Shown here: positions 1-9,464 of the stretch, piece after piece
Numbering within the stretch: the stretch's first letter is position 1
How the letters are laid out: each line of letters opens with the position of its first letter
Assembly: GCF_028657945.1 (NCBI RefSeq)
Contig: NZ_CP059693.1
Span: 2,356,001-2,420,000, forward strand
Direction: 5' to 3'
Source of the DNA: Thalassomonas haliotis
Lineage (GTDB): Bacteria; Pseudomonadota; Gammaproteobacteria; Enterobacterales; Alteromonadaceae
Length of the DNA: 64,000 bases
The notes under the pieces: model-generated
What the model was told of the DNA's origin: nothing
The model's database searches: none
What the model saw: the letters and a program-made list of their open reading frames with translations, nothing else
Made by a program: the position numbers and the translations under genes

Positions 1-17
1 TTAAACCGTAGTAGCTG

Positions 18-1592
18 TTATTGATAATTCCAATTTAAGGTGACACCGCTATAGGCAGAATAGGCTCTGACACCAATATGCCAGGTACCTGCTCCCGGGT
101 TGGAGAAAGTACAGACTTCGTCATTACCGTATTCGTACGGGCGACAATCCCAGCGGGAAGTGGTTGGTCTGTTGCCTTCATTGACATATAAATCAGCATC
201 ACCCGTCCCGCCTGAAATAGTTACGGTTAATGAACTTACACCTGCTGGCATGTCAAAGGAGAAACGTTTCCAGCCGCTAGATTTGGACAGGTTCTCATGG
301 GTTTCGCCGTCGCCGTCCGGCGGCTCAACGATAGGACCTCCAACATCACATCCCTCTGCGGTAATGGCATCGACAGCGGCTTTGGCCTGGACAATACCGT
401 AACCATAGCTGGTATCGCGTCCTGAGGCGCCTTTGTCTTTAGCCGTCATATTTAATGCATTACGCATTTGCGCTGCGGTACAGGAAGGGTGGTGACTCCA
501 CACCAATGCGGCAACACCGGATACATGCGGGGTTGCCATGGAAGTACCGCTCCAGCTGGCATAACCGCCCGGAATGGTCGAGTTGACACTGACGCCCGGT
601 GCGGCGATTTCTACCTGGCTGTTATATTGTGAAAACGAGGCTTTGTTTTCACTGCTGTCAACGGCGGCAACCGACATAACCGAGTCATAAGAGGCCGGGT
701 AAGACATAGTGCTGTTACCGTCGTTGCCGGCAGCAGCAATAGATAAAACGCCGTTATTGAGCGCAGAGGAGAAGGCATTTGCTTCAGAGTTCATGCTGGC
801 ACCGCCGCCTAAACTCATGCTGATGACACTGGCGCCGGCGGCTTCACATTGTGAAATAGCCGCGATTAAGTCTGAGCCATAAGCCCAGTTGCCGGCGTCA
901 TTAAATACTTTAACGATATGTAAACCCAGTTGACCGCTTGGGTTGACACCAACAACACCTGTGTTGTTGCCGCCTAACGCCGAAATGGTACCGGCAACAT
1001 GGCTGCCGTGGCCATGGCCGTCATTATTCCAGTTGCCGGTATCGTTGCCGTTACCGTCATTATCATCGCCGGTGATACCTGAGCTCATTAAATCTTCATG
1101 GCCCATGTTATAACCGGTGTCGACGATACAAACCTTCTGGTTGCCCGTGGCGGCATCGCTGACCTGATCTGCCTGTACCATAGTGATGCCGTAAGGTGTG
1201 GACTCGGCCAAAACACGTGGGTTATCAAGTATGTAGCGGGGTTGGTCCACTTCCACCATTTCAATTTGATCGTTATTTAATAAGTTGGCGACATCCGACT
1301 GCTTCATTTCAATGGCAACACCATTGATCCTGTCTAAGGTGCGTATGGTTTTCGCGCCATAGCTTTGCATCAGGCTCTGTGCCCCGGCCGCAGACATTTT
1401 ACCGCCGGACATAATCGTGGCGGTATTTTTGAAGGTAACGACATAACGTTCATTTACAACCGCCGGTTTAACATCGCCCGGGCCGTTAAAGGTGGCCTCT
1501 GCCGCTACGCCTGTGTTGATCGATGCCAATACGGCAACGCTGATTGCTCCAAGGGTAAATCCTTTCGCTAGTCCTTTAATATTTTTATTCAT
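18..1592 (-). CDS. Secreted S8 (subtilisin-like) serine peptidase with C-terminal PPC domain
   Basis: Extracellular endoprotease of 524 aa. A Sec signal peptide covers about residues 1–31 (hydrophobic core then GVAAEA). An I9-type propeptide spans about 45–120. The S8 catalytic domain spans about 130–410, with Asp158 (IVDTG), His195 (HGSHVAGT), the oxyanion Asn290 (AAGN) and nucleophile Ser351 (GTSMATPHVSG), so the triad is complete. After a Pro/Asp linker (about 418–430), residues 435–524 form a bacterial pre-peptidase C-terminal (PPC) domain with the typical GDADLYV core; in this family it is usually removed during maturation or aids secretion. It is monocistronic. An inverted repeat lies in its 5' region (1625–1662). 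The family call is certain; the substrate is unknown, probably environmental protein. Confidence 0.96.
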   Translation of the reverse strand: MNKNIKGLAKGFTLGAISVAVLASINTGVAAEATFNGPGDVKPAVVNERYVVTFKNTATIMSGGKMSAAGAQSLMQSYGAKTIRTLDRINGVAIEMKQSDVANLLNNDQIEMVEVDQPRYILDNPRVLAESTPYGITMVQADQVSDAATGNQKVCIVDTGYNMGHEDLMSSGITGDDNDGNGNDTGNWNNDGHGHGSHVAGTISALGGNNTGVVGVNPSGQLGLHIVKVFNDAGNWAYGSDLIAAISQCEAAGASVISMSLGGGASMNSEANAFSSALNNGVLSIAAAGNDGNSTMSYPASYDSVMSVAAVDSSENKASFSQYNSQVEIAAPGVSVNSTIPGGYASWSGTSMATPHVSGVAALVWSHHPSCTAAQMRNALNMTAKDKGASGRDTSYGYGIVQAKAAVDAITAEGCDVGGPIVEPPDGDGETHENLSKSSGWKRFSFDMPAGVSSLTVTISGGTGDADLYVNEGNRPTTSRWDCRPYEYGNDEVCTFSNPGAGTWHIGVRAYSAYSGVTLNWNYQ

Positions 1593-1624
1593 GTTTTTCT
1601 CAATAGTTAGTGATTAAAACTTTA

Positions 1625-1662
1625 TAACCGCCTTAATCCTTTATCTCCTTTAACGGCGGTTA
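1625..1662 (-). promoter_or_regulatory. Inverted repeat in the 5' region of the subtilase gene
   Basis: Arms TAACCGCC (1625–1632) and GGCGGTTA (1655–1662) are perfectly complementary around a 22-nt loop, about 33 nt upstream of the subtilase start codon. It could be a 5'-UTR hairpin or an operator. Seen directly; role inferred. Confidence 0.4.
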
Positions 1663-2033
1663 CAGTGACACTAAGTACAGGCTGTTGAAGCAATAAGGTG
1701 CACGCTTATTTTTCAGCAGGTGCTCGAAAATCACTTAGTAACTAAAAAAGGTAGTCGAGAAAATTAACAGGTCAAATTTTAATTTTCACCTGTAACGTAC
1801 CTTTTGTTCACAAAATAAACAATTCTATTACATTTAAAAGATTAGATTTCCAGCTAAGTCTTTCTTTGAGCTGGTTTTCTTTGATGTGGAGCAAGTTATC
1901 GCTTAGCGGTGAAAATATCTAAAAAAAATGAAAAATATCGCGTTTCGGCAAAGTCGCCGGGGGAAATTAAAAAATAAACCGCTAACTTCTGTATAATGGC
2001 CGTTTTTGTTACCACTGAACATCATTAAAGAAT
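1663..2033. other. Divergent intergenic region between the subtilase and rsuA
   Basis: AT-rich and non-coding. A perfect TATAAT at 1992–1997, 36 bases before the rsuA ATG, is a good -10 element, but no convincing -35 is visible. No other structure recognised. Confidence 0.5.
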
Positions 2034-2729
2034 ATGCGCCTTGATAAATATATTTGTAAAAGTACCGAATTAACGAGAAATGAAGCGAAAAAGCTGTTAA
2101 AAACCGGTTTGGTGACGGTTAATGCTGAGGTGGTCAAAAATGGTGCTTTACAGCTTAGCGACGCTTGCCAGGTAGCGGTTGAAGGCCAGTTATTAACTAA
2201 ACGCTCTGCCCGCTATATCATGATGTTTAAGCCGCTCGATACGATTTGCTCTAATGTTGATGAAGTGCATCCGTCGGTATTACATTTTCTTGATGTCGAT
2301 AAAGCGTTTGACCTGCATATTGCCGGCCGCTTGGATGTCGACACCACAGGTTTAGTGTTGATCACCGATGACGGACAGTGGTCGCATCAAATTACCTCTC
2401 CCCGTAAAGCCTGCCGGAAAAGATACCGGGTATGGCTGGATCAGCCGGTTGCGCCATCGCTAGCCCAAGCATTCGCCCGCGGCGTACAGCTTAAAGGTGA
2501 GTCAACACTTACTCAACCGGCACAAGTAGAAGTGATCACTGAAAAAGAAGTCCTACTGACGATAATGGAAGGCAAGTACCACCAGGTAAAACGTATGTTT
2601 GCTGCCGTGGGCAATCATGTTGTGGGCCTGCACCGGGAAAAAATTGGCGAGATCACTCTGGATGAGCAGCTAGAGCCGGGGCAGTGGCGTTATTTGACCG
2701 AGCAGGAAATTGCTTCAGTGAGCCAGTGA
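2034..2729 (+). CDS. rsuA: 16S rRNA pseudouridine(516) synthase RsuA
   Basis: Isomerises U516 of 16S rRNA to pseudouridine during small-subunit assembly. The 231 aa match the length of E. coli RsuA. The N-terminal S4 RNA-binding domain (about 1–60, starting MRLDKYI) is followed by the RsuA/RluB/E/F catalytic domain. Its signature GRLDVDTTGL places the catalytic aspartate at residue 101. The ATG start lies 36 bases past a TATAAT box. A strong terminator follows directly, so the gene is probably monocistronic. RsuA is favoured over RluE/RluF because of the S4 domain and the length. Confidence 0.93.
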   Translation: MRLDKYICKSTELTRNEAKKLLKTGLVTVNAEVVKNGALQLSDACQVAVEGQLLTKRSARYIMMFKPLDTICSNVDEVHPSVLHFLDVDKAFDLHIAGRLDVDTTGLVLITDDGQWSHQITSPRKACRKRYRVWLDQPVAPSLAQAFARGVQLKGESTLTQPAQVEVITEKEVLLTIMEGKYHQVKRMFAAVGNHVVGLHREKIGEITLDEQLEPGQWRYLTEQEIASVSQ

Positions 2730-2740
2730 AAATAAAGCTT

Positions 2741-2778
2741 AAGCAGCCCGGCACTATTACCGGGCTGCTTGCGTTTTT
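2741..2778. terminator. Bidirectional rho-independent terminator, rsuA / PEP-CTERM gene
   Basis: Eleven-base-pair perfect stem (AAGCAGCCCGG with CCGGGCTGCTT) around an 8-nt loop. A short T-run follows on the + strand and a T-rich tail follows on the - strand. It sits between two convergent genes, and the - strand stop codon overlaps the T-run. Confidence 0.9.
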
Positions 2779-3397
2779 ATGCGCGCTGTCTTTTACGGGA
2801 AAAAGCAAAACCTGCCAACCCCAGGCCGAATAAGGCTAAAGAACCCGGCTCAGGTACCGAGGAAGAAAGTTGGCCGGTAAAGCCGATATTATTAAAGTCG
2901 ACCTGGCCATTGTCGCCGCTTAATACTGCATTGACATACTGGACATTGGACGGGAACGACAGGGCATAATCCTCTGCAGACAGGGCTGTGCTGCCCAGGG
3001 CCGGCATGACGTTTAACAAACTGCCCACCAGGTTATGCCCGGCATCAAAGAAGTTAAAATCAATATTATCTACATCATAACCTTCGCCAAAATAGTTCCA
3101 AAAATGTAAGGTGGTCAGGTTATATTCCATGCCGAAGTCGAAATCGAGTTCGAGCATGCCGCCGTTGATCCAGACATGGGTATTTTGGGCATGACTTTCT
3201 ATGGCCTCGGCAGAAGGGGCATCTATGATACTGGCCAGGGAAGCCGAAGTGGAGCGGTTGGCAAAAGGTTCAGCGGCCATACTGCTGCCCAGTGAAACCG
3301 AGATATTTTCATGGTTCAGGTAAATAGGGGTTGCACCGGCCACCTGGGACAGGCCAGTTAAGGCTAAGGTTAAAGCTGCTAATGTAAATTTGTGCAT
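2777..3397 (-). CDS. PEP-CTERM sorting domain-containing secreted protein
   Basis: 206-aa exported protein of unknown function. It has a signal peptide at about 1–22 (ending VAGA) and a textbook PEP-CTERM tail: the VPEPGSLALFG motif, a hydrophobic helix, then a basic SRKRQRA end. In bacteria with exosortase (EpsH/XrtA) this tail directs processing and export to the surface or exopolysaccharide matrix. The middle (about 25–175) is rich in aromatic, Asp and Asn residues and looks like a beta-sandwich. No exosortase is encoded in this window, so the partner must be elsewhere. Convergent with rsuA. Confidence 0.85.
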   Translation of the reverse strand: MHKFTLAALTLALTGLSQVAGATPIYLNHENISVSLGSSMAAEPFANRSTSASLASIIDAPSAEAIESHAQNTHVWINGGMLELDFDFGMEYNLTTLHFWNYFGEGYDVDNIDFNFFDAGHNLVGSLLNVMPALGSTALSAEDYALSFPSNVQYVNAVLSGDNGQVDFNNIGFTGQLSSSVPEPGSLALFGLGLAGFAFSRKRQRA

Positions 3398-3447
3398 ATT
3401 ATCTCCATCATTATTGTTATTTTGGTTAAGTTGAATTGCTTGTGTGT

Positions 3448-3966
3448 TTAAATCTTACTGGCAACGGGTTCCTGCGCTTTTGTTATTTGCACGCTTTGCT
3501 CTTGCCTGACCGTATGCTCAGCGGCTTTTTCGGTTATTTCATCTATTTGCTGTTGTAAGGCCGCCAGTTGCTCGGCTTTCTGCTCGTCGGTTAAGTTTTC
3601 ATTTGCTGTAACCTTCTGCATCTGCTCTTCAAGTTCCTGCAGTTTTTCCCGGTCCAAGCCGACACGCTGGTCTAAGGTGCCCTGGATTGCTTTGTCCATA
3701 AAGTCTTCGCGGCTGACTTTGGCCGGGGACATGGCTTGTCTGCTGCGCTCGATTGCCTGGTTGCTGGCCAGTGCCTGATATCTGTCTACCGGGTCTTGCT
3801 GATGAGTTTGTCCCCGTGCGGCGGCGCTGGCGGCAGGGGAGATAGTGACACTGTCGTTTTGGCGCTGATGACTATACGCCTGGTTTGCATCGGATAATTT
3901 TTGAAATTGATTCTTGGTATCAGCCCGGCTAGGGGGGGCGTATAAATTTAATCCGTTAACATTCAT
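3448..3966 (-). CDS. Hypothetical protein with C-terminal coiled coil
   Basis: 172 aa, no signal peptide, not assigned to a family. The N-terminal half is polar and probably disordered. It contains a NDSVTISPAA segment of the kind seen near the start of some flagellar or motility-associated proteins in marine gammaproteobacteria. Residues about 110–155 are Glu/Gln/Leu-rich with heptad character (coiled coil). A cytosolic scaffold-like role is possible, but function is unknown. The ATG (MNVNGLN) follows a plausible Shine-Dalgarno. It lies 50 bases upstream of the PEP-CTERM gene on the same strand and could be co-transcribed with it. Confidence 0.7.
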   Translation of the reverse strand: MNVNGLNLYAPPSRADTKNQFQKLSDANQAYSHQRQNDSVTISPAASAAARGQTHQQDPVDRYQALASNQAIERSRQAMSPAKVSREDFMDKAIQGTLDQRVGLDREKLQELEEQMQKVTANENLTDEQKAEQLAALQQQIDEITEKAAEHTVRQEQSVQITKAQEPVASKI

Positions 3967-4252
3967 TATCGTGCGTCCCGGTAAAGTTGTTGTTCCTTTT
4001 ATCTGCTTACTCTATGTAAAGGCAACAATCAGGCCAAAACCGAATAAAGCGCTTCCCCGGTTATTTAAGGTCTTTTGGCCGCTTATTTATTGAAATTACG
4101 GCCAAATTTTGCCGTTTTTTGCCTGTGTGCCTATGGCAGGGGCAAGTTTATGCCGGGAAGGAAGCACAGCTATCATCAGTTAAGGGGGCTTTTGACATTC
4201 TTGGCGGATAAAGGCAAAGTAAGGCCAATTAAAATTATCTAAGTTATTGTCA

Positions 4253-5533
4253 ATGAAAACTTTATCTAAAAATAACCTTAAGCCTTGCTTACCTTTGGCC
4301 ACCAGGGCTGTGCTGACTTCTGCTGTGATGGCATTTACACTGGCGGCTTGTCAAAGCCAGCAAGCGAGCGATGGCAAACGTCATGATATTTCACCGGAAT
4401 CACCACAGATGCAGCAGGCCCGCACTATTGCGCAGAAGTACCTGATTGCCGATACCCATATTGATGTTCCTTACCGGCTTGAAGAGGCATTTGAAGATGT
4501 CAGCGCACACACAGAGCACGGTGATTTTGATTACCCGAGAGCCGTTGACGGCGGTCTAAATGCACCTTTTATGTCTATATATACCCCGGCTGCTTTGGAG
4601 CAAAGCGGCGGCAGTAAAGTGCTGGCGGATAAGTTGATTGATATGGTTGAAGGCATGGTGAAAAACGCTCCGGACAAGTTTGCTCTGGCCTACTCTACCC
4701 GGGAGTTAGAGCAAAACTTTGTCCGCGGTGTGATGTCATTTCCTCTGGGTATGGAAAACGGCAGCCCTATTGAAGGGGACTTGGCGAACTTAAAGCACTT
4801 TTATGACCGCGGTATTCGCTACATCACCCTGACGCATTCGAAAGCCAACCATATTTCCGACTCTTCTTATGACAGCGAACGTCCGGCAGGGGGCTTGACC
4901 GATTTCGGTAAAACCCTGGTAAAGGAAATGAATAATCTTGGGGTTATGGTGGATGTTTCCCATATTTCGGATGAAGCCTTTTACCAGGTGATGGCCGTTT
5001 CCAAGGCGCCGGTGATTGCCTCGCATTCGTCGGCGCGGCATTTCACTCCGGGATTTGAGCGCAATATGGACGATGATATGATTAAGGCGCTGGCGAAAAA
5101 TGGCGGCGTGATCCAGATAAATTTTGGCTCTACTTTTATTTCCCAGGAATCAATAGAGAACTATAACGCTTTTAAGCAGGCAAGAACTGCATACATGGCT
5201 GCCAATGACCTGGCCCAGGACAGCCCGGAAGTTGAAGCTTTCCAGGAAGAATACCGTAAGAAACTTCCTTTTGTGTTTGCAACCTTGGACGATGTGCTGG
5301 ATCATTTTGACCATGTGGTAAATCTGTCGGGTATAGATCATGTTGGTATCGGCTCTGATTATGACGGTGTCGGCGATAGCCTGCCACAAGGACTTAAAGA
5401 TGTGTCAACGTACCCCAATTTAATTGCCGGTTTGCTCAAGCGCGGTTATAGCGAGCAGGATATTGTAAAAATCCTTTCCGGTAACCTCATCCGGGTATGG
5501 AAACAGGTGGAAGCATACGCCGCCAGTCATTAA
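4253..5533 (+). CDS. Membrane dipeptidase (peptidase M19) lipoprotein
   Basis: Zinc dipeptidase of the renal-dipeptidase (M19) family, hydrolysing dipeptides in the periplasm. The ATG at 4253 is preferred over the in-frame TTG at 4247. From it the protein is 426 aa with a lipoprotein signal ending FTLAAC (Cys33). Metal and active-site signatures are in order: DTHID (His69, Asp71), GMENG (Glu168), VDVSHIS (His237), ASHSS (His258) and GIGSDYDG near the C-terminus. All ligands are present, so it should be active. The large catalytic TIM-barrel fills the rest. It stands alone between two intergenic regions. Amino-acid salvage or peptidoglycan-dipeptide recycling are both possible. Confidence 0.93.
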   Translation: MKTLSKNNLKPCLPLATRAVLTSAVMAFTLAACQSQQASDGKRHDISPESPQMQQARTIAQKYLIADTHIDVPYRLEEAFEDVSAHTEHGDFDYPRAVDGGLNAPFMSIYTPAALEQSGGSKVLADKLIDMVEGMVKNAPDKFALAYSTRELEQNFVRGVMSFPLGMENGSPIEGDLANLKHFYDRGIRYITLTHSKANHISDSSYDSERPAGGLTDFGKTLVKEMNNLGVMVDVSHISDEAFYQVMAVSKAPVIASHSSARHFTPGFERNMDDDMIKALAKNGGVIQINFGSTFISQESIENYNAFKQARTAYMAANDLAQDSPEVEAFQEEYRKKLPFVFATLDDVLDHFDHVVNLSGIDHVGIGSDYDGVGDSLPQGLKDVSTYPNLIAGLLKRGYSEQDIVKILSGNLIRVWKQVEAYAASH

Positions 5534-6287
5534 CTCTGTTTTTCCGGCGGGGTACTGTTCTGCTTAACTTTATACATCGTCCAGGGAGGGCTATGCCTGA
5601 TGGCCGGGGAGTTTTGTCAACCCCCGGCAGACTGCAATTGCACTAGCTAATATCACGGCAGTTCGTGCCTGTGGTCATACGGCTGTGTCAACGCCTTCTG
5701 TATTAGCCCTGTTTATTTTGGCCCAGTTCGGGGATGCCGGTTGGGGTGATCAGCCCGTCCAGTCTGTTTTTCTGTTTGCGGGAGCCGTGACGGCTCCGGC
5801 AATGGAAAGGGGGAGGTTCTTGGTTGTAGTGTGTTAATTTCATTGTGTATTTACCAATATTTCATGGTTTTTACAGGGATATTTCAAGTCTGGCCGGAGC
5901 ACTCTCATAAACTGTTATGGTCCGATTTGGACTACTAGTTGTAATAACAGGCCCTAATAAAAAGAAATTGATTAACTTAGCTGAAAAAGCTGCTCAGCTG
6001 GATAATAAAGCCACGCAGAAGGCAGGCGGCGGCCGTGGTGAGGACAAGCTATCGGTGATGATTTGCCCTGCCGGTGGAGATAAAAATTGTAAAACAGTGC
6101 TTTGTCTGCGTTTTTCCTTTTAAAGTGGTGACGTTATTCGTGTAGGGAAGCCGCCTCACCTTTAAGCCGGCTTTTAGCCATATCCTTTTTGGCAAGTATT
6201 TATCCGGGGGATTTCAATTTGCCCGCAAAAAGCTGGTATCTTCGATAGATTTCCCTGATGAAAATAACGAACAATCCCCTTTTTATG
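5534..6287. other. Intergenic region of about 750 bp
   Basis: No convincing gene. A GC-rich hairpin (GGAGCCG, loop TGA, CGGCTCC; 5781–5797) is present without a T-run. A short ORF at 5917–6123 has no good ribosome-binding site and biased composition and was rejected. The downstream gene is on the other strand, so this is the shared 3' region of two convergent genes. Confidence 0.5.
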
Positions 6288-8339
6288 CTAATCAAGTTTT
6301 CCCTGTAATAGCCCTGGCGTGATATTTGCCAGTGCAAATGCCATTTCCATCTGACGGCAAAATTCACTGCCGAGCTTATCGCACTGGGCTAAAGCCCTGT
6401 GCTTGAGAAAGTCAATATCACTGCGGTACAGGTAACGGCTTTTGGGATTGATGCTGTCAAGCACTTGTCTCAGGTCGGTGAGGTACTCATAACTATCAGT
6501 GTCCGAATAAGTGTCCAGCAAACGTGCTTGGTATTCATGTTTTAGTACCGAAGCAGAAGCCCGGTAACTGCCCGTTGCCGAGGCAATATGGTTTTTTAAC
6601 TCCTCCCGGGACAGGGAATTGTTCCCCAGGGCCTGCTCTACTCGCAGCCGGGTGATCTCCAGTGCGCGGACAATCAGTAATGCCGGGGTGATCTTATGGC
6701 TTTCGATAATATCAAAGGCTTTGTCAGCTACGGCCTTGGCCGCTTGTGCTTCCTGGTTATATAAGCGGGCCCGAGCCAAAAACATCAGGTATTCCAAGTG
6801 GCTGTCATTGCCTTCACCGTTAATGAGTTTCGAAATTTCCAGTGCGGTGAGTAGATGTTCAATCGCGCTGGGGTATTGGCCGATCATCAGGTAATGTTCG
6901 CCTAAGTTGCCATGGGTTTGTGCCATCCTCGGATGGTTTTTAGGGTATAGCTTGCTGCGGATATTGTAGGCATCCAGTAAATATTGCTCGCCGCTTTGCC
7001 ATTTCTGGTGGAAGAAAATCAGAATGCGGCCTAATTCTTCCATGGCTGCCGCGGTTTTTTCATGAAGGTGGCCCAGTTTTTCTTTATAGATATGGATAAC
7101 ATTTTGTACCAGCGTGACTTTTTCTTCGCCGTCGAGTAAAAACCAGTTGAGCAGGTATAAGGCATCGGCAATTTCAATGGCATCGGCGGGCAATTCTTCC
7201 CGGTATAGCGCCAGGGCTAACCGGGTATGCTGTTCGCCGTCGTTCATGCTTTCCCGGCGCAGGCAAAAAGGCTCCACGCAATAGAGGTCGCCGCGCCCGG
7301 CAAATAAGTGGGCCTTGGCCAGCAGCAATTTATTGTCCGGGTGGTAGTTTTGGCTCAGCTCCAGGGTATGGCGGGCGACATCGTAGGCTTCCTGGCGGCG
7401 GCGCAGCTTAAGTAAGGTATCTATGGTGGTAAACTTGGTTTCTATATATTCAATGGAGTGTTTGCCATAAACCTGTTCGCTATGCTGCTCGATACGGCCT
7501 ATGATCACCCTGGCTTCTTTATAATCCCCTCCGAGATAATAGAGTTCATACAGCGCCTGCTGCATCCCTTGTTTGGTGGTGGCCGGGCCTGAAAACTCGG
7601 CTATCCGTACCCGGGACTTATCCAACACAGCTTTAAGCAGGGTTTTATTGTTCTTCAGGGTATTGTAATAGCGAAAAACCGTGTCCTGGAAAAACTGTTT
7701 TTCCGCCGACAGTGACTCTAAGCGCAACATTTGATGCTGGTGCTGTGATTGCAACTGGCTGAACTTAAAGTAGAGTAAGAACAAGGCATATAGCAGGACG
7801 GCAGCCAGCAGCCAACTCAGTTGCTGTGATTTGCAGACAAGCAGTTGCCGGGGAAAAGGGAGCAGCTTTTGCTTGTTATGCGTTTTAGCGGGGGGCGTTA
7901 TTTGCTTATCGACAGCAAGCACATCCGTTGGCAATTCTTTATTATCGTCCTGTTTATCCTCCCGGCTCGGGGGGGATGTTTCTTTCCGGTACCGGCAAAT
8001 TTGCGCTGAAAGTTTATAACCTTGTTTGGTGATGGTACTGATCAAGGTCTTAGTATCATCAGCAAAGCAATTGCGTAGTTCCTTGATACTTTGCTTAAGT
8101 ACATTTTCCCCGACATATTTTCCTGACCAGACATGGTCAAAGAAATATTGTGCGGTGACAACATTGCCCTGGCTAAGTATCAGCAGGTTGAGTACATCTG
8201 CGGTTTTGGCCCTGAGTTTGGTTTCTTGTCCTTCCCGGATGACTACCTGGGTAGCACTGTTATAAATCCAGATCTTGTTGATCTGATAGCAGCTATCATT
8301 TTGCCGTAGCAGAGGCTCGTGTGCTGATACTGACATCAA
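6288..8339 (-). CDS. Membrane-anchored winged-helix regulator (ToxR/CadC type) with periplasmic TPR-like domain
   Basis: 683-aa one-component regulator. An OmpR/PhoB-type winged helix occupies about 20–115 (ENVLKQSIKELR recognition region). A charged, Pro-rich linker of about 50 residues follows, and then one transmembrane helix at about 174–193. The remaining roughly 490 residues are alpha-helical with repeated two-helix pairs rich in Ala/Leu/Tyr, typical of TPR/SEL1-like repeats, and lie in the periplasm. The design is that of CadC/ToxR: periplasmic sensing controls DNA binding without phosphorylation. No obvious target gene is adjacent. The start is MMSVSAHE; the second Met may be the true one. 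Confidence 0.82.
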   Translation of the reverse strand: MMSVSAHEPLLRQNDSCYQINKIWIYNSATQVVIREGQETKLRAKTADVLNLLILSQGNVVTAQYFFDHVWSGKYVGENVLKQSIKELRNCFADDTKTLISTITKQGYKLSAQICRYRKETSPPSREDKQDDNKELPTDVLAVDKQITPPAKTHNKQKLLPFPRQLLVCKSQQLSWLLAAVLLYALFLLYFKFSQLQSQHQHQMLRLESLSAEKQFFQDTVFRYYNTLKNNKTLLKAVLDKSRVRIAEFSGPATTKQGMQQALYELYYLGGDYKEARVIIGRIEQHSEQVYGKHSIEYIETKFTTIDTLLKLRRRQEAYDVARHTLELSQNYHPDNKLLLAKAHLFAGRGDLYCVEPFCLRRESMNDGEQHTRLALALYREELPADAIEIADALYLLNWFLLDGEEKVTLVQNVIHIYKEKLGHLHEKTAAAMEELGRILIFFHQKWQSGEQYLLDAYNIRSKLYPKNHPRMAQTHGNLGEHYLMIGQYPSAIEHLLTALEISKLINGEGNDSHLEYLMFLARARLYNQEAQAAKAVADKAFDIIESHKITPALLIVRALEITRLRVEQALGNNSLSREELKNHIASATGSYRASASVLKHEYQARLLDTYSDTDSYEYLTDLRQVLDSINPKSRYLYRSDIDFLKHRALAQCDKLGSEFCRQMEMAFALANITPGLLQGKLD

Positions 8340-8504
8340 TTTCCCTATCCTAGTATAAAAGTCGATTCCCCGATGGTATCACTCTGGTACGACGTCTAGA
8401 CATTACACGGGATAACGGCTTTTTTTCAATCGGGTGTGCTGTGGTTTGATATCAGTAAAGTCAACCACTTAAGGGGTTTTTTCTTTTAAAAGTTGCAGTG
8501 TAGG

Positions 8505-8536
8505 GGGCAAAACCGGATACGGTAATTTTTTACCGG
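8505..8536. repeat. Hairpin upstream of the fldA terminator
   Basis: An inverted repeat CGGTAA … TTACCG separated by a few T residues, just before the fldA terminator. No T-run follows it, so it is not itself a clear terminator. Confidence 0.35.
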
Positions 8537-8539
8537 CCA

Positions 8540-8577
8540 TAAAAAATCCGCTGGCCGGAGCGAACGGATTTTTTTGA
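8540..8577 (-). terminator. Rho-independent terminator of fldA (works in either direction)
   Basis: Stem AAATCCG … CGGATTT flanked by an A-run on one side and a T-run on the other. It lies 40 bases beyond the fldA stop on the - strand. Confidence 0.8.
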
Positions 8578-8616
8578 AACATCTTCCTTAAGCGCTATGC
8601 GCGGGAGCCTGCTACC

Positions 8617-9144
8617 TTAGTCGGCAAGCTCGGCTAAACACATTTCGTCGTAGATTTGTTTTACCCACTGGTCAACGCGCTCTTCGGTTAATTCCGGCTG
8701 ACGGTCTTCATCGATAGTTAATCCGATAAAGGTATTGTCATCAATCAGGCCTTTAGAGGCTTCAAATTCGTAGCCTTCAGTTGGCCAGTGACCTACCAGG
8801 ATGGCGCCTTTGGCTTCAACGATATCACGCAGCGGCCCCATAGCATCGCAGAAGTACTCAGCGTAGTCTTCCTGATCCCCTAAGCCAAAAATCGCCACTA
8901 GTTTATCGGTAAAGTCAATTTCTTCTAAATCAGGTAGAAAGTCATCCCAGTCACATTGGTTTTCACCATAGTACCAGGTAGGAATACCCAGGATCAGTAA
9001 ATCAAATTCTGCTATTTCTTCCTTGGTGCTTTTAGCAATATCTTTTACTTCTACCATTTTTTTACCCAGTTTTTTCTGGATCATTTTGCTAACTGCTTCG
9101 GTATTACCGGTATCACTACCGAAGAACAAACCTACGATTGCCAT
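8617..9144 (-). CDS. fldA: Flavodoxin FldA
   Basis: Long-chain flavodoxin, 175 aa, an FMN electron carrier in the cytosol supplying radical-SAM and reductive enzymes such as IspG/IspH, BioB and methionine synthase reactivation. The FMN phosphate loop GSDTGNTE is at about 9–16. The isoalloxazine-binding aromatic loops are visible (PTWYYGE and the GLGDQEDYAEYF region), and the roughly 20-residue insertion typical of long-chain flavodoxins is present. It is the last gene of a unit reading ybfF–DUF2788–ybfE–fldA on the - strand, a conserved arrangement in marine gammaproteobacteria. No fur gene follows it here, unlike enterics. Confidence 0.97.
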   Translation of the reverse strand: MAIVGLFFGSDTGNTEAVSKMIQKKLGKKMVEVKDIAKSTKEEIAEFDLLILGIPTWYYGENQCDWDDFLPDLEEIDFTDKLVAIFGLGDQEDYAEYFCDAMGPLRDIVEAKGAILVGHWPTEGYEFEASKGLIDDNTFIGLTIDEDRQPELTEERVDQWVKQIYDEMCLAELAD

Positions 9145-9172
9145 GAAACTCTAACCTTTTACTCAATTAAAT

Positions 9173-9454
9173 TTAATTCTGTGATGCCGCCAGTGATGCT
9201 ATCAACAGCGACTCAATCAACTCACCCCGACTGATCTGCTCAGCTTTGGCCCGTTGATCCAATTGTTCAAACAAAGTGTGATGAATTTTAAATTCAACCC
9301 GTTTTAAGCCATTACTTCTGTCACGTTTGACTTGATTACGTTTGTTGATCTTGATTTGCACATTACGCGGGAGAGGGTTCGTTTTCGGACGACCCGGGCG
9401 TTTTTCATCACTGAACAAATCAATAGTGGTTAAATCTGTTGCTTCTTTTGCCAT
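9173..9454 (-). CDS. ybfE: YbfE, small ribbon-helix-helix-like protein (LexA-regulated in E. coli)
   Basis: 93 aa, recognisable by the conserved LFSDEKRPGRPKTNPL segment near the N-terminus (an AT-hook-like RPGRPK core) and the NKRNQ/KRD basic block. A C-terminal helix pair (SRGELIESLL) resembles a CopG/RHH fold. It is therefore probably a DNA-binding protein. In E. coli the orthologue is in the LexA regulon, but I did not find a canonical CTGT-N8-ACAG box immediately upstream here. It sits between DUF2788 (10 bp away) and fldA (28 bp away), consistent with co-transcription. Confidence 0.88.
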   Translation of the reverse strand: MAKEATDLTTIDLFSDEKRPGRPKTNPLPRNVQIKINKRNQVKRDRSNGLKRVEFKIHHTLFEQLDQRAKAEQISRGELIESLLIASLAASQN

Positions 9455-9464
9455 ATTATTTTAT

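Noticed and set aside
5781-5797. Terminator of the dipeptidase gene
   Set aside because: Good stem but no T-run and about 250 bases past the stop.
5917-6123. 68-aa + strand ORF in the 5.5–6.3 kb gap
   Set aside because: No ribosome-binding site, no domain, and low-complexity composition.
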